A stretch of DNA of 64,000 nt from assembly GCA_025677815.1 (NCBI GenBank), contig JAIXMP010000062.1, positions 1 to 64,000 of the forward strand. Direction: 5' to 3'. Made by a program: the position numbers and the translations under genes. Positions 48,116 through 59,916 of the stretch are shown here, one piece after another. How positions within the stretch are numbered: position 1 is the first letter of the stretch; each line of letters opens with the position of its first letter. The notes under the pieces were generated by a model. It made no database searches. It saw nothing but the letters and a program-made list of their open reading frames with translations, and was not told the DNA's origin. The stretch comes from Phascolomyces articulosus. Its lineage: Eukaryota > Mucoromycota > Mucoromycetes > Mucorales > Lichtheimiaceae.

Positions 48116-49951
48116 ATGGCTGACGATTTTGATGATGAACTTTACAATGTATATAACACTGTCAAAGAAGATTCTTTAGGCAATACAGACATTTATGGTG
48201 ATGATTATAAAGATGCTTTGACCGGTGAAGAGCCAGAAAATCAACAACAAAAACAACAACAGCAACAGCAACAGAATTCGGATGTCAATCCACCACATGA
48301 AGCTCAAACCGCGCCTTCTTCTGCAACAACAAATCATGAAGCTTATGATCCTTCTGCTGCAACCAATGATTCAACTCATCAATCGAATACTGACGATGCA
48401 TCAAAACAAATCTCGCAACCTCATCAACAGGCTTATATGAGCTATTCACCACAACGTCAACAACAACAACAACAACAACAACCAGCACAGCCACAACAAC
48501 AGCCCATGATGTGGGGCACCTTTCCTCCAAACATGTATCAACAATATGCCGCTTACCAAAGAACTTTGCAACAAATGGCAAATCCATACCAAATGCAAAT
48601 GTTCCAACAACAATTCCGTCAACAGCAGATACAAAGACCAACTGCATCATCCATGGCACAACAACAACAACTACAAACTGACGAAGAAGGAAATCGCAAA
48701 CCACCATCTGTAGCTAGTGCTGCTAATCAAGATGAAGGGTAAGACTATATTTTTGTTTTTTTTTATTTCCTTCTTTTATATATATATAGAAATATATAGT
48801 GGGAGAGAAAGGCAAAATAAGGAGGAGGGAGGTTGTATATTATACTTTTTTTTTGTTCTTGGAAGTTATTATTTCCATGAAAATGTTTCCTTCTATTTGT
48901 TACTACTACTACTACTACTACTACGAAAATGACGACGACGACAACGACAACGACAACTGTCTATTGTATGATGATACGGTATATAACAAGGATATGTTTC
49001 TTCCGCGCCACTATTCTCAATTAACCTGAAAAGCGTTAATGTATAGAGAAAGAGAGAAAGAAAGAAAAAAAGAAAAAAAGAGAAATACCAAGATAGTAGC
49101 AAAAGAAAAAAAAAGTTTGTAGACATAAAAAAAAAGAGCCGTAGAAGAATATATATAAATATATGTTTTAGTTTGTAGTTTATGAGAAGTATATATAAAT
49201 GTGCAATACTCCCTCCTCCAAATTATTATTATTTGCCAAGTTATAGAGAACTATATTATATATATTACATATATATCTAGGTATTTGAACAAAGAAAATG
49301 AAAAACAATGAATATTAATTTTTTTATCTATTTTTTATTACCTTTTTTTTATTATTATTATGATAATTATTCTGTTTTTTACTATTACTATTTCATCACC
49401 CCCCATTATTTCTATACAAAAACTGTATGAAAAAAAAATCCAATGTGTATAAAAAAAATGTAGAAAAATGTTCATCGGAGGGCTTAATTGGGAAACGACT
49501 GATGGTAAGCCAATGAACCCTTCTTTTTTTTTATATGTAAACAACATATTATATATGTGGTGCATATGCAAAAATATACTGATGGGGGAAAAAACAAACG
49601 ATGGAATTTACAAAAAAAAAAAAAAAAGACAACTGGATATATCATTATAATACACTAGCATGAGAATGCTATGTTGGATGGGATGAGTAATTTTTTTTAG
49701 ATAGAAATATTGGCTGATATCCTTTTCTTATTTTTATCTTGTGTAATTTAGAATCATTACGCACCTATTTCGCACAGTTTGGTGAAGTGGTAGATTGTGT
49801 GGTCATGCGAGACCCAACTACGGGTCGATCGCGTGGATTTGGATTTCTTACTATGGCGGACCATAATACACTCGATGTAATTGTGGATCAAGACCATTAT
49901 CTCGATGGCAAACGGGTAAATATGCATCCATTGAAATAAAGAGAGAGAGAA

Positions 49952-49982
<31 letters not shown>

Positions 49983-50871
49983 TTAAGTATGTGCTTGGAT
50001 TGGATTTGGATTATTAAAGAGAGGAGGAGGGGCTGTATATTATAGAGGTTTACATTTTTTAAATTGATGAAATCATAACTCTAAAAAAAATATAAATATA
50101 ATAATGATAATAAAACATTAGATTGATCCTAAACGAGCTATTCCAAGAGAAGAACAAGATAAAACAGAAAAGATATTTGTTGGAGGCATTTCTGCTGATG
50201 TGGATGAAGAAGAATTCCATGATTACTTTACACAATTTGGCAAAGTTATTGATGCTACTTTAATGACGGATCGCGAATCAGGCAGACCACGTGGATTTGG
50301 ATTTATTACCTTTGAAGATAGTAATGGTGTAGACGAAGCATTACGACATCCTGATTTAGCCATCAAAGGTAAACCTATTGAAGTCAAGAAAGCCATGCCA
50401 AAGTCGAAACAAATGAGACAAGGTGGTTACCGTAGTGGTGGCGGCGGTGGTGGTCCAGGCGGAACTGGTGCTAATGCAGGATACATGCCAAATACACGTT
50501 ATGCAGGTGCTGCCAATTACAATACCAATGGTTCAGGTCGAGGTGGTGGAGGATATGGTGGATTTGGTGCTGCTGCTCCTAGTATGTATCCTAACATGTA
50601 CGGCTATGGAAATTATGGTATGGCTGCGGCTGCTTATTATGGTGGTGGTCGTGGATCAAGCAATGCCAATGGTTATAATATGGGCGGTAATAATTATTAT
50701 GGTGGACGTGGTAATAACTACGGTGATGATGCTGCTGGAGATTATCGAGAAGATGACCATCATGATGACCAAGATAGACGTGATGATCGACGAAAGGATC
50801 GAAGTGGTACTGGAGGTGGTGCTCTTCATGCATCTCAAGCAAGAAGCCAACATCATTATCGACCATATTAA
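48116..50871 (+). CDS. Two-RRM RNA-binding protein (Hrp1/Nab4, hnRNP A/DAZAP1 type)
   Basis: Four exons: 48116-48738, 49464-49504, 49752-49915, 50122-50871 (525 aa). Exon 1 encodes an acidic start (MADDFDDELY) and a Gln-rich, prion-like region of about 200 residues. RRM1 is split over exons 2-3: RNP2 KMFIGGL, RNP1 RGFGFLTM. The linker is IDPKRAIPREEQ. RRM2 has RNP2 KIFVGGI and RNP1 RGFGFITF. The C terminus is Gly/Tyr/Asn-rich (GGGGYGGFGAA) and ends in an Asp/Arg-rich tail. Hrp1/Nab4 binds UA-rich RNA in 3'-end processing and shuttles between nucleus and cytoplasm; Musashi/DAZAP1 relatives bind mRNA 3'UTRs. Intron 1 is 725 bp, much longer than others here, and contains simple repeats. Confidence 0.9.
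48901..48958. repeat. Trinucleotide repeat cluster (TAC)n/(GAC,AAC)n in an intron
   Basis: A run of seven ACT/TAC units is followed after a short spacer by alternating GAC and AAC triplets, all within intron 1 of the RRM gene. Confidence 0.85.
49956..49982. repeat. (GT)n microsatellite in RRM-gene intron 3
   Basis: About 13 perfect GT units in the intron between exons 3 and 4, preceded by a short (GA)n run. Confidence 0.9.
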
Positions 50872-51130
50872 TATGATAACTCCCTTCCTTTCTCTCTCCT
50901 CCCCCATTCATATTCATTTTTTATGAGTTGTTTTTCTTGAATTTATAGCTTTACGAAAAAAAACAACAACTTTCCCTATCTTTCTTTCTTTTTTTTTCAA
51001 TGCTCACTTTTGCGAAATCTCTTATATTTTTTTTTATTTTATACATTGTTGATAATAATAGCAAATTTACATAATATTTTTAAAAAGATACATATACTAC
51101 TATCATTGATAATATATAGTATAGTAAAGG

Positions 51131-51161
<31 letters not shown>

Positions 51162-52950
51162 TTACTTGGAATAGCCAACCATATATGATTGATATACATC
51201 CAATACAAAGTAAATAGCCAATAATACGAATATAATCAGCTTGATGTATTGTTCCCATGTTATTAAATGCATTGGAGAAGAATGTTGTTTTTGTTTTTCT
51301 TGAAGTAATGTCTTATTGGATAATGCATTTGTAAGTGTAGTAGCAGAAGCAGAAGCAGATGAAGACGAACCATTTGTGCTTGATATTGATGATGAAATTC
51401 CATATAGATCATCAATCGGCCCTTGTTGAAATAATGCATTTAGTTCTCGAAGGACCAATTCAGCTCGTTTTCGGCGATCCACTGATGCTAATTCTCGTCG
51501 AAGTGCACGTTCTCGTTCAAACATATCTTTTTCCATCAACTTGCGTTTTTCACTAACATAGCGTGAAACAAACAAATTCATGTTTTGAGCATGTCGAACA
51601 CGTAATGCATGCATTCGATCCACTGTCTCCGCATTCGTCAAGGTCGTTGTAGAGAGTATCGTAGATAATTCATCACTTTCATCGTGTCCTTCCATCACAA
51701 TATGTTGTAATGTTCGCCAACTAACAAATTTTTCTGCAGTCGATTGACGGAGCAGCCGTAATTGAGGAAGATTAAAGAGGATTCGCGTACTGAAAAGAGA
51801 AGCCACTGCATTGATATCTGCTAATGGATAAAATATTTCGAAAGGTTCAATACCACTCTCTTGGAATTCAAATTGGATCAAAGACATAGGGGATGATGCC
51901 TTATTCAATCGATGGTGTGAATTGTTGTGCTGTGAGAGAATGACAGGAATAAGGTTGCATAAAGGTTGTAATGCACGCATGTATTCAATATCCACACCTT
52001 TGATTCTATCCAAGATGATGTAAATACATGCATCAATATGTGAGTGTACTCCATTGGGATTATTGACAAATTGAGCCAATCGAGTGGTATTGGGACACAT
52101 TGGATTTAACATGACGTTGGTCTTTTGGAATTGACGTTCAACATAATGAGTAACAGAAGTGATAATAGATCCAGCCTATGCAAATAGGATTATAATTTTT
52201 ATCACACAACAAATTAATTTAATTTCATCTATATCACATTAACACGTTTCCCTCTCAAAACTATTCATGCAAAGTACCAGTCTATCACAAACAATAAGAA
52301 AATAAACTTACATCAACGCTTGCACCATAACCAGGAGTATCCACTAAGCAAAGAGTACTTTTGTGTTGCTCCTCATCTTCAAAAGAAACACGAGTTTCTT
52401 GAATAGCATATTCATCCAATAATAATTCTTCCGTTTCTGCTATATTCATTTCTGGCATAGTAGCGAATGCTTGAACTAGCTTTGTCTTGCCAATCCCTTA
52501 CATTTGACAAATCCCAATACATATATATATATAGGTATACATAATATATGATTCAAGTGATAATGATTCATTTTTTCCCCCATCAAACATATGTATATAT
52601 TCCCCCTTTTTTTACGCTCAGTAGATCACACACTTATTATCACCTTCTCATAACTCTTACACACACTCAAAGGGAAAAAAAAGAACTTTATTTATAAACG
52701 CACCCGAATCACCACAGATCATTATGCAAAGGTGACCAATACCAGTGACATTATTATCATTGTTGCTGCTGTGTTTTAACATGTCATCGTCATGTCCAAG
52801 AGTCACTCGAGGTACAATGAGTTCTGCATTGCTGTCTGCTGCTGTGATTGACCAAGTAGCCGCACCCGAAGAAGTAGGATGATCACTTGAATCACTCCAG
52901 TGATCGGATGCTTCTGATGTTTGTACGAATACTTTACTGTTATCCCCCAT
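51162..52950 (-). CDS. Septin-like GTPase with C-terminal membrane segment
   Basis: Three exons on the minus strand: 52950-52704, 52496-52312, 52175-51162 (481 aa). The P loop is complete after splicing: G80-D-S-G-I-G-K86-T87. G3 is D135-T-P-G. The block HIDACIYIILDR...GVDIEYMRAL...NLIPVIL matches the septin order (HCCLYFI, DIEFM, NIVPVIAKAD). The septin AKAD (G4) position reads LSQH, so guanine specificity is uncertain. A coiled, Arg/Glu-rich segment (KRKLMEKDMFERERALRREL) follows the G domain, then a Ser-rich linker. A hydrophobic helix (LIIFVLLAIYFVLDVY) lies 10 residues from the end, so it should be tail-anchored. Ordinary septins are soluble filament formers; this is a divergent septin-type G-domain protein. 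Donor 1 is GTGCGT. Confidence 0.75.
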
Positions 52951-53087
52951 GTTAATATGAATATTGATAAAAAAAATGAAATAAAAAAGAGCTGAGTAAT
53001 AGAAGAGAAAGATAAAAAAACAGAGAAAGAGCACCAAACACTATTTGATTTTTTATATTGAAAACAAAAATATTATATTTAACAAGT

Positions 53088-53533
53088 CTAATCTTTCTTA
53101 AAGTTTGGTGCAACGTTATCATCCCATAACTTCTTTGTATAAGATGAAACATCGGTACGGATAATGGTCTTTGCTGCTCCAGAAATATGATCGTTCCATG
53201 AGTTCTTGACTACATAATGAATTATTGTTATTATTCACTCTTTTTTATTTCATGATAATAAAATATTAAAAATTTTCTCCCTTTTTTACCTTCGGGTATC
53301 AAACGATTCGATACATAATGTTGTGATTCACCAATAAATGAACGCGAAGGTACAGGTTGTGATCGTGGGTGGGATTGGCTGGCGGTACCAGCCGCGACGT
53401 GTTCCAGAGTTGACTTTGCTTCACCTAATCGTCGACGAATATCATTGGTATTGACCATTAAATCATCACGAAACTTGTATGTAATAGCGGCAACAGCTAA
53501 TGAGCCTGCCAAGAGAGATACTGTTCTGGTCAT
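53088..53533 (-). CDS. MICOS subunit Mic12/Aim5-like protein
   Basis: Two exons on the minus strand: 53533-53290 and 53209-53088 (121 aa). The start is MTRTVSLLAGSLAVAAITYK, a short N-terminal membrane segment without acidic residues. The C-terminal part contains VKNSWNDHISGAAK and KLWDDNV, like the SIKDIWNEQI-type helix of yeast Mic12/Aim5. Size (about 105-125 aa) and layout agree. Mic12 is an inner-membrane subunit of the MICOS complex that keeps crista junctions. The gene ends 138 bp downstream of the septin-like start codon, same strand. Assignment rests on a short match, so moderate confidence. Confidence 0.6.
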
Positions 53534-54289
53534 GGTTGAAGTTTTGTTTTTGTTGTAATTTCTACAATTACACCAAAAGAAAAAAAAAAAAGAGTATATG
53601 GTATAAAAAAATATGCTTATTTCCAACTTCCCCTGTTAAACTGTAGACATCGGGCTCTGAATCCATCTGTTTGATTATTTTATATTGAATCCATATCTAT
53701 TATATGTAATCTTTACCATAGGTTCGATAAAAGTTCAACTTGAGTGTAGAAGCTGGGAACATATTATACAAATAAGAAATAACCCAACAACACATAAATA
53801 TAATGCAATAATAATAATATCACACAGATAAGAATCGACACTGACATTATTTTAATTATTCATGAATGAGAGGGATAATAAGGAGTTACGGCCTAGAACT
53901 ATTTTCTCCGGATCGCAATGATTATGAAGCAAAGATCTACTACCACTACTACCACTACGACTGATACCATGAATAGTATATTTTTGATGATGTACGTATT
54001 AACATTTTATGTGGTTATTTTTAATTAAAACATATGATTATTACGATGGTGGAGGAGGAGCAAAGGAATATAGTAGAATCCGGTCCACAAAAAAATAAAT
54101 CGCGTGACAATGATTTTACTAACAGAACAGCAGTAAATAAAATGGGCAACCTTTGGATTACATAAATTGATTTGTTCCTTTTCTATTTTTATACATACAA
54201 TTATAAAATTGTAAATTCTACCATGAAATTCGCATGAATGTTTCTTGTATTTAAAAGTGATCGTAAAAATAATGGTAAAAAGAGAAACA
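53534..54289. other. Intergenic, no gene recognised
   Basis: AT-rich sequence upstream of the Mic12-like gene; short (TAC)n run near 53939-53960. Nothing else supported. Confidence 0.4.
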
Positions 54290-54835
54290 CTCTAGAAACT
54301 GAGCATGTCATAGCCATGGACAGGTTCCAGATTTTTGACAGCATCGATGTACGCCCCATGCTCTAACCATTCTTGTAAAAAAGAACAAACTTGTTCCAAA
54401 ACCACCATACTGATGCCAATTAGTCTTGTAATATTTACCATGGTATGAATGATAAGATTTCGAAAACAGCTTTATGAGATACGGTTCGCATGAGTTGTTG
54501 TCGGTTTTGAAAATCAGTTTCTTTTATTGTCACAAGTGGTATTTGTGGACTGCCTAGCCAAAATACTTTTGTACATCCAATACACGTCTGGATGAAATTG
54601 CTGTTCTTGTTCTTTTTTTTTTTTAGCCATTGTTGCCTTTCAAAGTCCACAATCGTCAAGTACTGTCATTTTTCATAGAATAGAATGTGTAAGACCTTGA
54701 TGAAGCGTGTTTTGTAAAGTGGCAAGATCAAATTCCGTGAATGTCAATTGAGTCGACGGATCTTTATAATGTTGCAAAAGAAGTCGTTTCAAATCGAATA
54801 ATGGTTTTGATTGCCATAATCAATAAACGTGAGGA
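54290..54835 (-). pseudogene. Degraded minus-strand coding stretch, identity unknown
   Basis: Three minus-strand pieces have protein-like composition in shifting frames: LWQSKPLFDLKRLLLQHYKD...FDLATLQNTLHQGL (about 54815-54688); TIVDFERQQWLKK...FIQTCIGCTKVFWLGSPQ...NRQQLMRTVSHKAVFEI (54657-54435); and ISMVVLEQVCSFLQEWLEHG...NLEPVHGYDM (about 54425-54300). Only a stop or frame change separates them, without GT-AG sites. The CIGC pair may be half of a zinc site. I do not recognise the family. Confidence 0.35.
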
Positions 54836-56496
54836 AACACGTTTGTCAAAAAAAAAAAAAAAGGTGCACGCGTAAAAAAAAAATATGGACAAAAAATAAG
54901 GACTCGGCTCTCTCTTTCTCCTAATGATAAAATAAGAGTGCACACGGCGTCAAAAGTTTATATGTAAAAGTAACAATGTTCTTATAAATCCATCACAATC
55001 GATTCCAACAAAAAGAATTTTGCATATATATATATTTTATAACCATTCTAAATAACTCATTGCAAAATAAAAGAGGACTTGAGTACAACATACACGGTTA
55101 TATGGAAGCTAATATCAAATACGAAATAAAACAGACGTTATGTTACTATCACAACATGTGTGGTTTATGCACGCTACTATTCTTCAGTGCATGCAACCAT
55201 TAACAAAAAAAAAAAAGCAACATGTATAAAACATACGTAATGTAAATGTTCATGGTTTGAACATTATTTTATTATTATTTAAAATAATAGACTACTACCG
55301 TTATTATAAAATAGTAATAGTATTTTTTTTTATCATTTTCTTATTTGAATATTTTCTTCATTTTGCAGATGAAGAAAAAAAAATGCCACAAAAAAAAGAA
55401 GAAACTTCCAAGAGCTTAACGAAAAGCTTACATAGGCCAATTGTTTGCGAAAGAGGATAGAGGGCACAAGGCTGTCCTCCTCTTTACCCCAGGGACAATC
55501 GCCGTCTGTTTTTGATCCAGGGCCAGGGAAGAAGAAAAAAAAGAAAAAGAAAAAGGGAAAGAAGAAAATGGGTGAAATCGGTTGTTTTATATCTTTTTTT
55601 CTTAAGTGACTGTTCTCAATTTATTTCAATTTCCGCGCAGGCGATAGCCTTTATATATAAAATATAGGGTATATGAACAGAAACTTGAAGAGGATGGTAG
55701 TTTGAAAGAAACAATGAACGGTAAAGAAGTATAAAAAAGATGGTCTTGCATAAATTTTTGATAATAGTTTACAACGAAGTTTGTGAAAATCACAGCCAAC
55801 TCCGAAAAAAAGAGCAGCGTTGAACAAACCGAACTTTAAGGATGGAAAATTATAAGTGTTGATAAAGAATCGCCTTCGCCACATAGGGTATATTGGTAAG
55901 GTTATTGTTAATATACTATGCCTTTAACATTGCTTTATATACTTACACCAGTTTCTTCAATTCATACGTATTTGTGTTTGTGTCTAGATTATAATTATTG
56001 ATTTAAAGAAGTGTATAATCGTCCCAATTATTCACAAATGTAGATTTTCCATTAGCTAGCTAATTACCATTATTATAAGATATAGAACTATAATGTTACT
56101 TTTTTTTATATTTAAACACTATACACGATCATGCAACAATCACCTTTTACATAATTAATACTTGTGGAACTTGACAGACTTGGTTTAGAAGATGATGCTT
56201 ATCTAGTAACAAATTGAAGTTTTTGAGCTTCTTAAGCAAGAACGTGGAAATAAAAAGTTTCAGTATATTTTTTTATCGGTAAGAAGAGAACATCAATGTA
56301 TTGATTGAATGGATATATGGTATCAATCAGCAGGTAAAAAGTATCTGTCCAACAGGATTGAACCATTTTAAATGATAAATGTTGAAAGTGTTTGATTGTC
56401 ATAAGCGAGATGTAAAAAAACGGAATTTGTTTAATCATCGCAAAATACAGCTTTTGGGTGGTTTTTATTTTATTTTTTTTCACCTATCCCTTTTTT
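54836..56496. other. Intergenic, no confirmed gene
   Basis: Includes a polypurine stretch at 55525-55570 and several short open frames without motifs. No tRNA or repeat unit was recognised. Confidence 0.45.
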
Positions 56497-57107
56497 ATGC
56501 CCGCAGGTACTTTTTGAAATATATGCTTCACCAACTTTTCACTCATTAAATCTCTTCTTTATTTTTATATATATAAATGACGTAGCACATACTGTTTCTG
56601 TTGATTCCTTAGCACCTGATCAGTACGGCATTGATATTGCCGTCAAAGTGGTGCATCCTATTGTTTCCATTGAACTGAATGGTATAATTATCTTATTTTT
56701 CATAGAGAAACCAAAGCTCGATCAAGAGAAAAAAAAGTAACTAATGCTTTCCTTAATATAACTTTTTAGACAATGGAAATAAGATACACGTGTATGAACA
56801 TCTCGTTGGTGATTTAACTGGATGTATCATTTTAAAATCGCAACAAGGTATTTTTTTTTGAAAGATATAAACTTTTGGGAGAACAAGGAGGCGGAACTAT
56901 GTTGGTGATACAAAGTCGACTCATACACTCAAACAAAAATTATTAGAATTGACAGGTGTGATTCGGATCACAGGAGGTTATACACAAGTTGTGGATGGTT
57001 ATCTTCGGTTAGTGGCAGGTGAACAAATTGAATCAATTCCAGATAATAGTGTCAATGTACTTTTGAAAAATAATTTATCAAGTACAAAATTTGTTCGTAA
57101 AGTGTAA
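56497..57107 (+). CDS. Small OB-fold ssDNA-binding protein, SOSS-B/hSSB-like
   Basis: Exons: 56497-56506 (10 nt, MPA plus one base), 56586-56681, 56770-56847, and 56956-57107 (111 aa); the last acceptor could instead be at 56946, adding three residues. The order of strands suggests an OB fold: DIAVKVVHPIVSIEL, KIHVYEHLVGDLTGCIILK, GVIRITGGYTQVVDGYLRL. The last two match the pattern of human SSB1/SOSS-B ([34 protein letters not shown]). These proteins bind ssDNA and act in DNA-break signalling. No zinc ribbon or long C-terminal tail is present. The tiny first exon is inferred because exon 2 has no usable ATG in frame. Confidence 0.55.
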
Positions 57108-57697
57108 ACCCAACCCAACCAACAGCATTGTCAACATCACTATATTCTTTCATTTATAATGTTTATATTTAAAAAGTATATCAGATTATTAATAAGCCCA
57201 ACTTTATATGTTTATATTGAAAAGGAATACAATGATTGGATTGAATTATGGCTTGGAGAGTGAGCATAGTTAGAATTATACATTGATATTGCTAAATGCA
57301 ATAGGTGGGATGAAGTTCGTGTGTTGAAATGATATTGGATGGAGGTACACGTTTCAGTAGAACTATTATCTACTGGAGGACTAGGATGAAAGGGCGTTAC
57401 ACATGTTTTATTCAAAATAACCTTACTCAATTGTTTGAATGGATTACTTTCATCTAATACCTTGAATGCCCATTACGGAAAACATTTTCTAATTGAACCA
57501 TATATTTTAGTGACGATAGTAATATTTATACAATAGCAGCAATTGATAACAGAGCTGTATCTTTTTTACAGCCGATCTATTATGTGAAACTGTTTTTGGG
57601 TACTCCTTTTTGAAATTTCCGCAGGACCGCACAGTTATCCTCGGTTTTTCCAACTTCGCATTTTGCAAACACTACACTATTTCCAACAGATTTCTAG
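57108..57697. other. Intergenic
   Basis: No gene recognised. The 3' part may contain an earlier exon of the unidentified coding stretch that follows, but I cannot place one. Confidence 0.35.
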
Positions 57698-58170
57698 GAC
57701 TCTCAGAAATACTTAATACCTAAATCCAAACCTAGCTCTCCACAACGTATTGAACAACTCTACATCTTTTGGCCAGTAATCAGTCAAATTCTCTCAGAAG
57801 TCGATACATTACAGCACCCCGATGCAGACAGAACCAGCTTCTTCAGTTCCCAGCCCGGTATCAGTTTTGTAAATTGGATCTCTCCTCCTCCCCTTGAAGC
57901 AAGGTAAGTCACTACTAATGGCAACACTCGTACTTAAACATTTATAAAAAAAAATAAAACAAAAAGCCTCTATATAGAACTCTTTCCCTTCCTGAAAACA
58001 GCTCCCATATTAATTGCTTAACCTATCCTCCTCCTCAATTCCATACCACCACAGTACTATACACGGTTAAAATTTGTCTTTTATTATATTTCCTAGGATC
58101 TATCGCCTGGTGTGGCATCCCGATCGAGACGGCTCAAAAAAGGAGAAAAGGATATAAAAAAATCTATTAG
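57698..58170 (+). CDS. Unidentified two-exon coding stretch (5' end not found)
   Basis: Exon A 57698-57903 follows a TAG acceptor; exon B 57978-58170 begins after TATAG, and the join keeps the frame to a TAG stop. Exon A has normal, non-repetitive composition (RIEQLYIFWPVISQILSEVD, GISFVNWISPPPLEAR). Exon B includes NCLTYPPPQFHTTTVLY and a hydrophobic stretch (ICLLLYFLGSIAWCGI). No ATG-bearing first exon was found and I do not recognise the family. It could be a real small gene, a gene end, or a remnant. Confidence 0.3.
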
Positions 58171-59771
58171 GTAAAAAGGAAAAGGTCGAGGTAATGGAGA
58201 AGAGAGTTACCATGCGTATAATAAATAGAATATATAAAATATATTCTTTAGAGGTATGTGTTTGTAGTACGTTGTGGATGAAGCATGAGTTTATAAGGAA
58301 ACATCGAGATAGAAGCATACAAAGATAGAAATTAAGATGTGAAAAAGAAGGGAGGGAAGTAAAAGAAAAAATCCATAATTACCCATTTTGCTCAGTACTA
58401 TACACTACTTTCCCACATATTCCCTGTCCCGCGCGACATTGAGTTTTTTCTCTCCCCCTCTTATTAGATCTGTCTCTAACTATTATAGCCCAAAGGGCAC
58501 TGTGTTAATTGAGAATTAAATAAAAACCACATCTTTAAAAGAAATACTTAATAAAACTGCAATACGCAAAATTGCAAACCTGTTTTCAGGATGTTAGATA
58601 TAATTAGTAGTAGATTTACTTCGGTTAAAGCATTCTTATGCACATTGCAAGTTACCTTTCAACGCCTGTGCTATAGTGTGTGCGTAATTAACGTGATAAA
58701 AAATAAATAAATAAATATAATTGCATGACTATTGTATATAAGCACATGATATAGCAGTGTTTTTATTTGCATAGGACAGTGACGATAAAAAAGTGATTCG
58801 GTCCCATCCGTCGTTATAATAACAAGTTTCTCTCCTGTAGTGCAGTATACATCCTAATGCATTAATATATATATAATCTAATAAAGAGACAAATTCCCGA
58901 ATTTCCTAAAGCCCTACTTAATACATCACTTTCCTTGGAAATCCCGGGTTGCAAAAACGGAGGGTTGACTAAATAATTTCTAGACTAGAAAAAAAAAGCT
59001 GATATCGAGATGAAATACACTAGTCGTCGCATATTTTTACCAGACGTGGCTGAAGTAAGAAAGCTATGGTCTTAAATCTTACGTAGTGAAAGAGTGGAAT
59101 GTAATTAGCATGTTATTTCAAAGCAAAATAAGGGTGTAATACGTTTTATGCACTATTATTAAGTGCTTCTATCTTCTCGAAAGATATCCAATGACAAGTA
59201 GAATTCTTGTTTTTATTGACTGTGATTGTATTTGTTACTCAATGAATATTCATGCGTGTTTACTACATATTAATAGAATCTCAAAACTTGATCCACAAGT
59301 ATGGTTTCTGAAGAATCCGTGTACTTACTTCATTGTCATAAAGAACAAAGGAAAATTCTTTAACAGATTTGTTATGCTTCTAATAATAATAAATATCTGA
59401 GCCACGTCCCTGAGCTGGTGCCTGCTTTCTTATTACTAAAATATATTAATTATAATATTACTTCTCGAGGCTAATAAGTAAATAATTGTTATGGTGAATG
59501 TGTCACCACCAAAAAATTAATATCGATGCATCACTTTTTTTCATTTGTTTCAACAAATAAGGTATCATATTGATATAATAGTCAGGGGTTTTTTATATGT
59601 TTTTAGCCAAGCAATAGATACTCATTTTGGGCTTTTTTTCCACTTTGATTATTGAACATTTTAGAAATAACGAACTATTAAACAATAACTCAGCCTCAAT
59701 TTACATCAATTTTTTGTCATGACCGGATAGCAGGGAAAAAGTGTTTTATTGCACTACAAGCAAAATGGTAA
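58171..59771. other. Intergenic, no gene recognised
   Basis: About 1.6 kb of AT-rich sequence. An open frame at 59191-59400 has no motif. The right end runs into the tandem repeat upstream of the ALDH gene. Confidence 0.45.
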
Positions 59772-59916
59772 AGGAAAAGGAAAGTAAAGTGAAAAAATTC
59801 AGGAAATAGGAAAGTAAAGTGAAAAAAGTTCAGGAAAAAGGAAAGCAAAGTGAATGTTTTCAGGAAAAAGGAAACTAAAGTGAAAAAAGTTCAGGAAAAG
59901 GAAAGTTAAGTGTGGG
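59772..59916. repeat. Five-copy tandem repeat (about 30 bp) upstream of ALDH
   Basis: Five imperfect units start at 59772, 59801, 59832, 59862 and 59893. Each reads approximately AGGAAAAAGGAAAGTAAAGT followed by GAAAAAAGTTC. Units are 29-31 bp, with few substitutions; the fifth is truncated. The array ends 136 bp before the ALDH start codon. Confidence 0.9.

Noticed and set aside
48285..48707. 140-codon minus-strand frame
   Set aside because: Val-rich antisense of the (CAA)n/(CAG)n prion-like exon; composition explained by the repeat.
50423..50926. 167-codon frame overlapping the RRM gene in another frame
   Set aside because: Met/Val/Ile-rich shadow of the Gly/Asn-rich C terminus; the RRM frame has the motifs.
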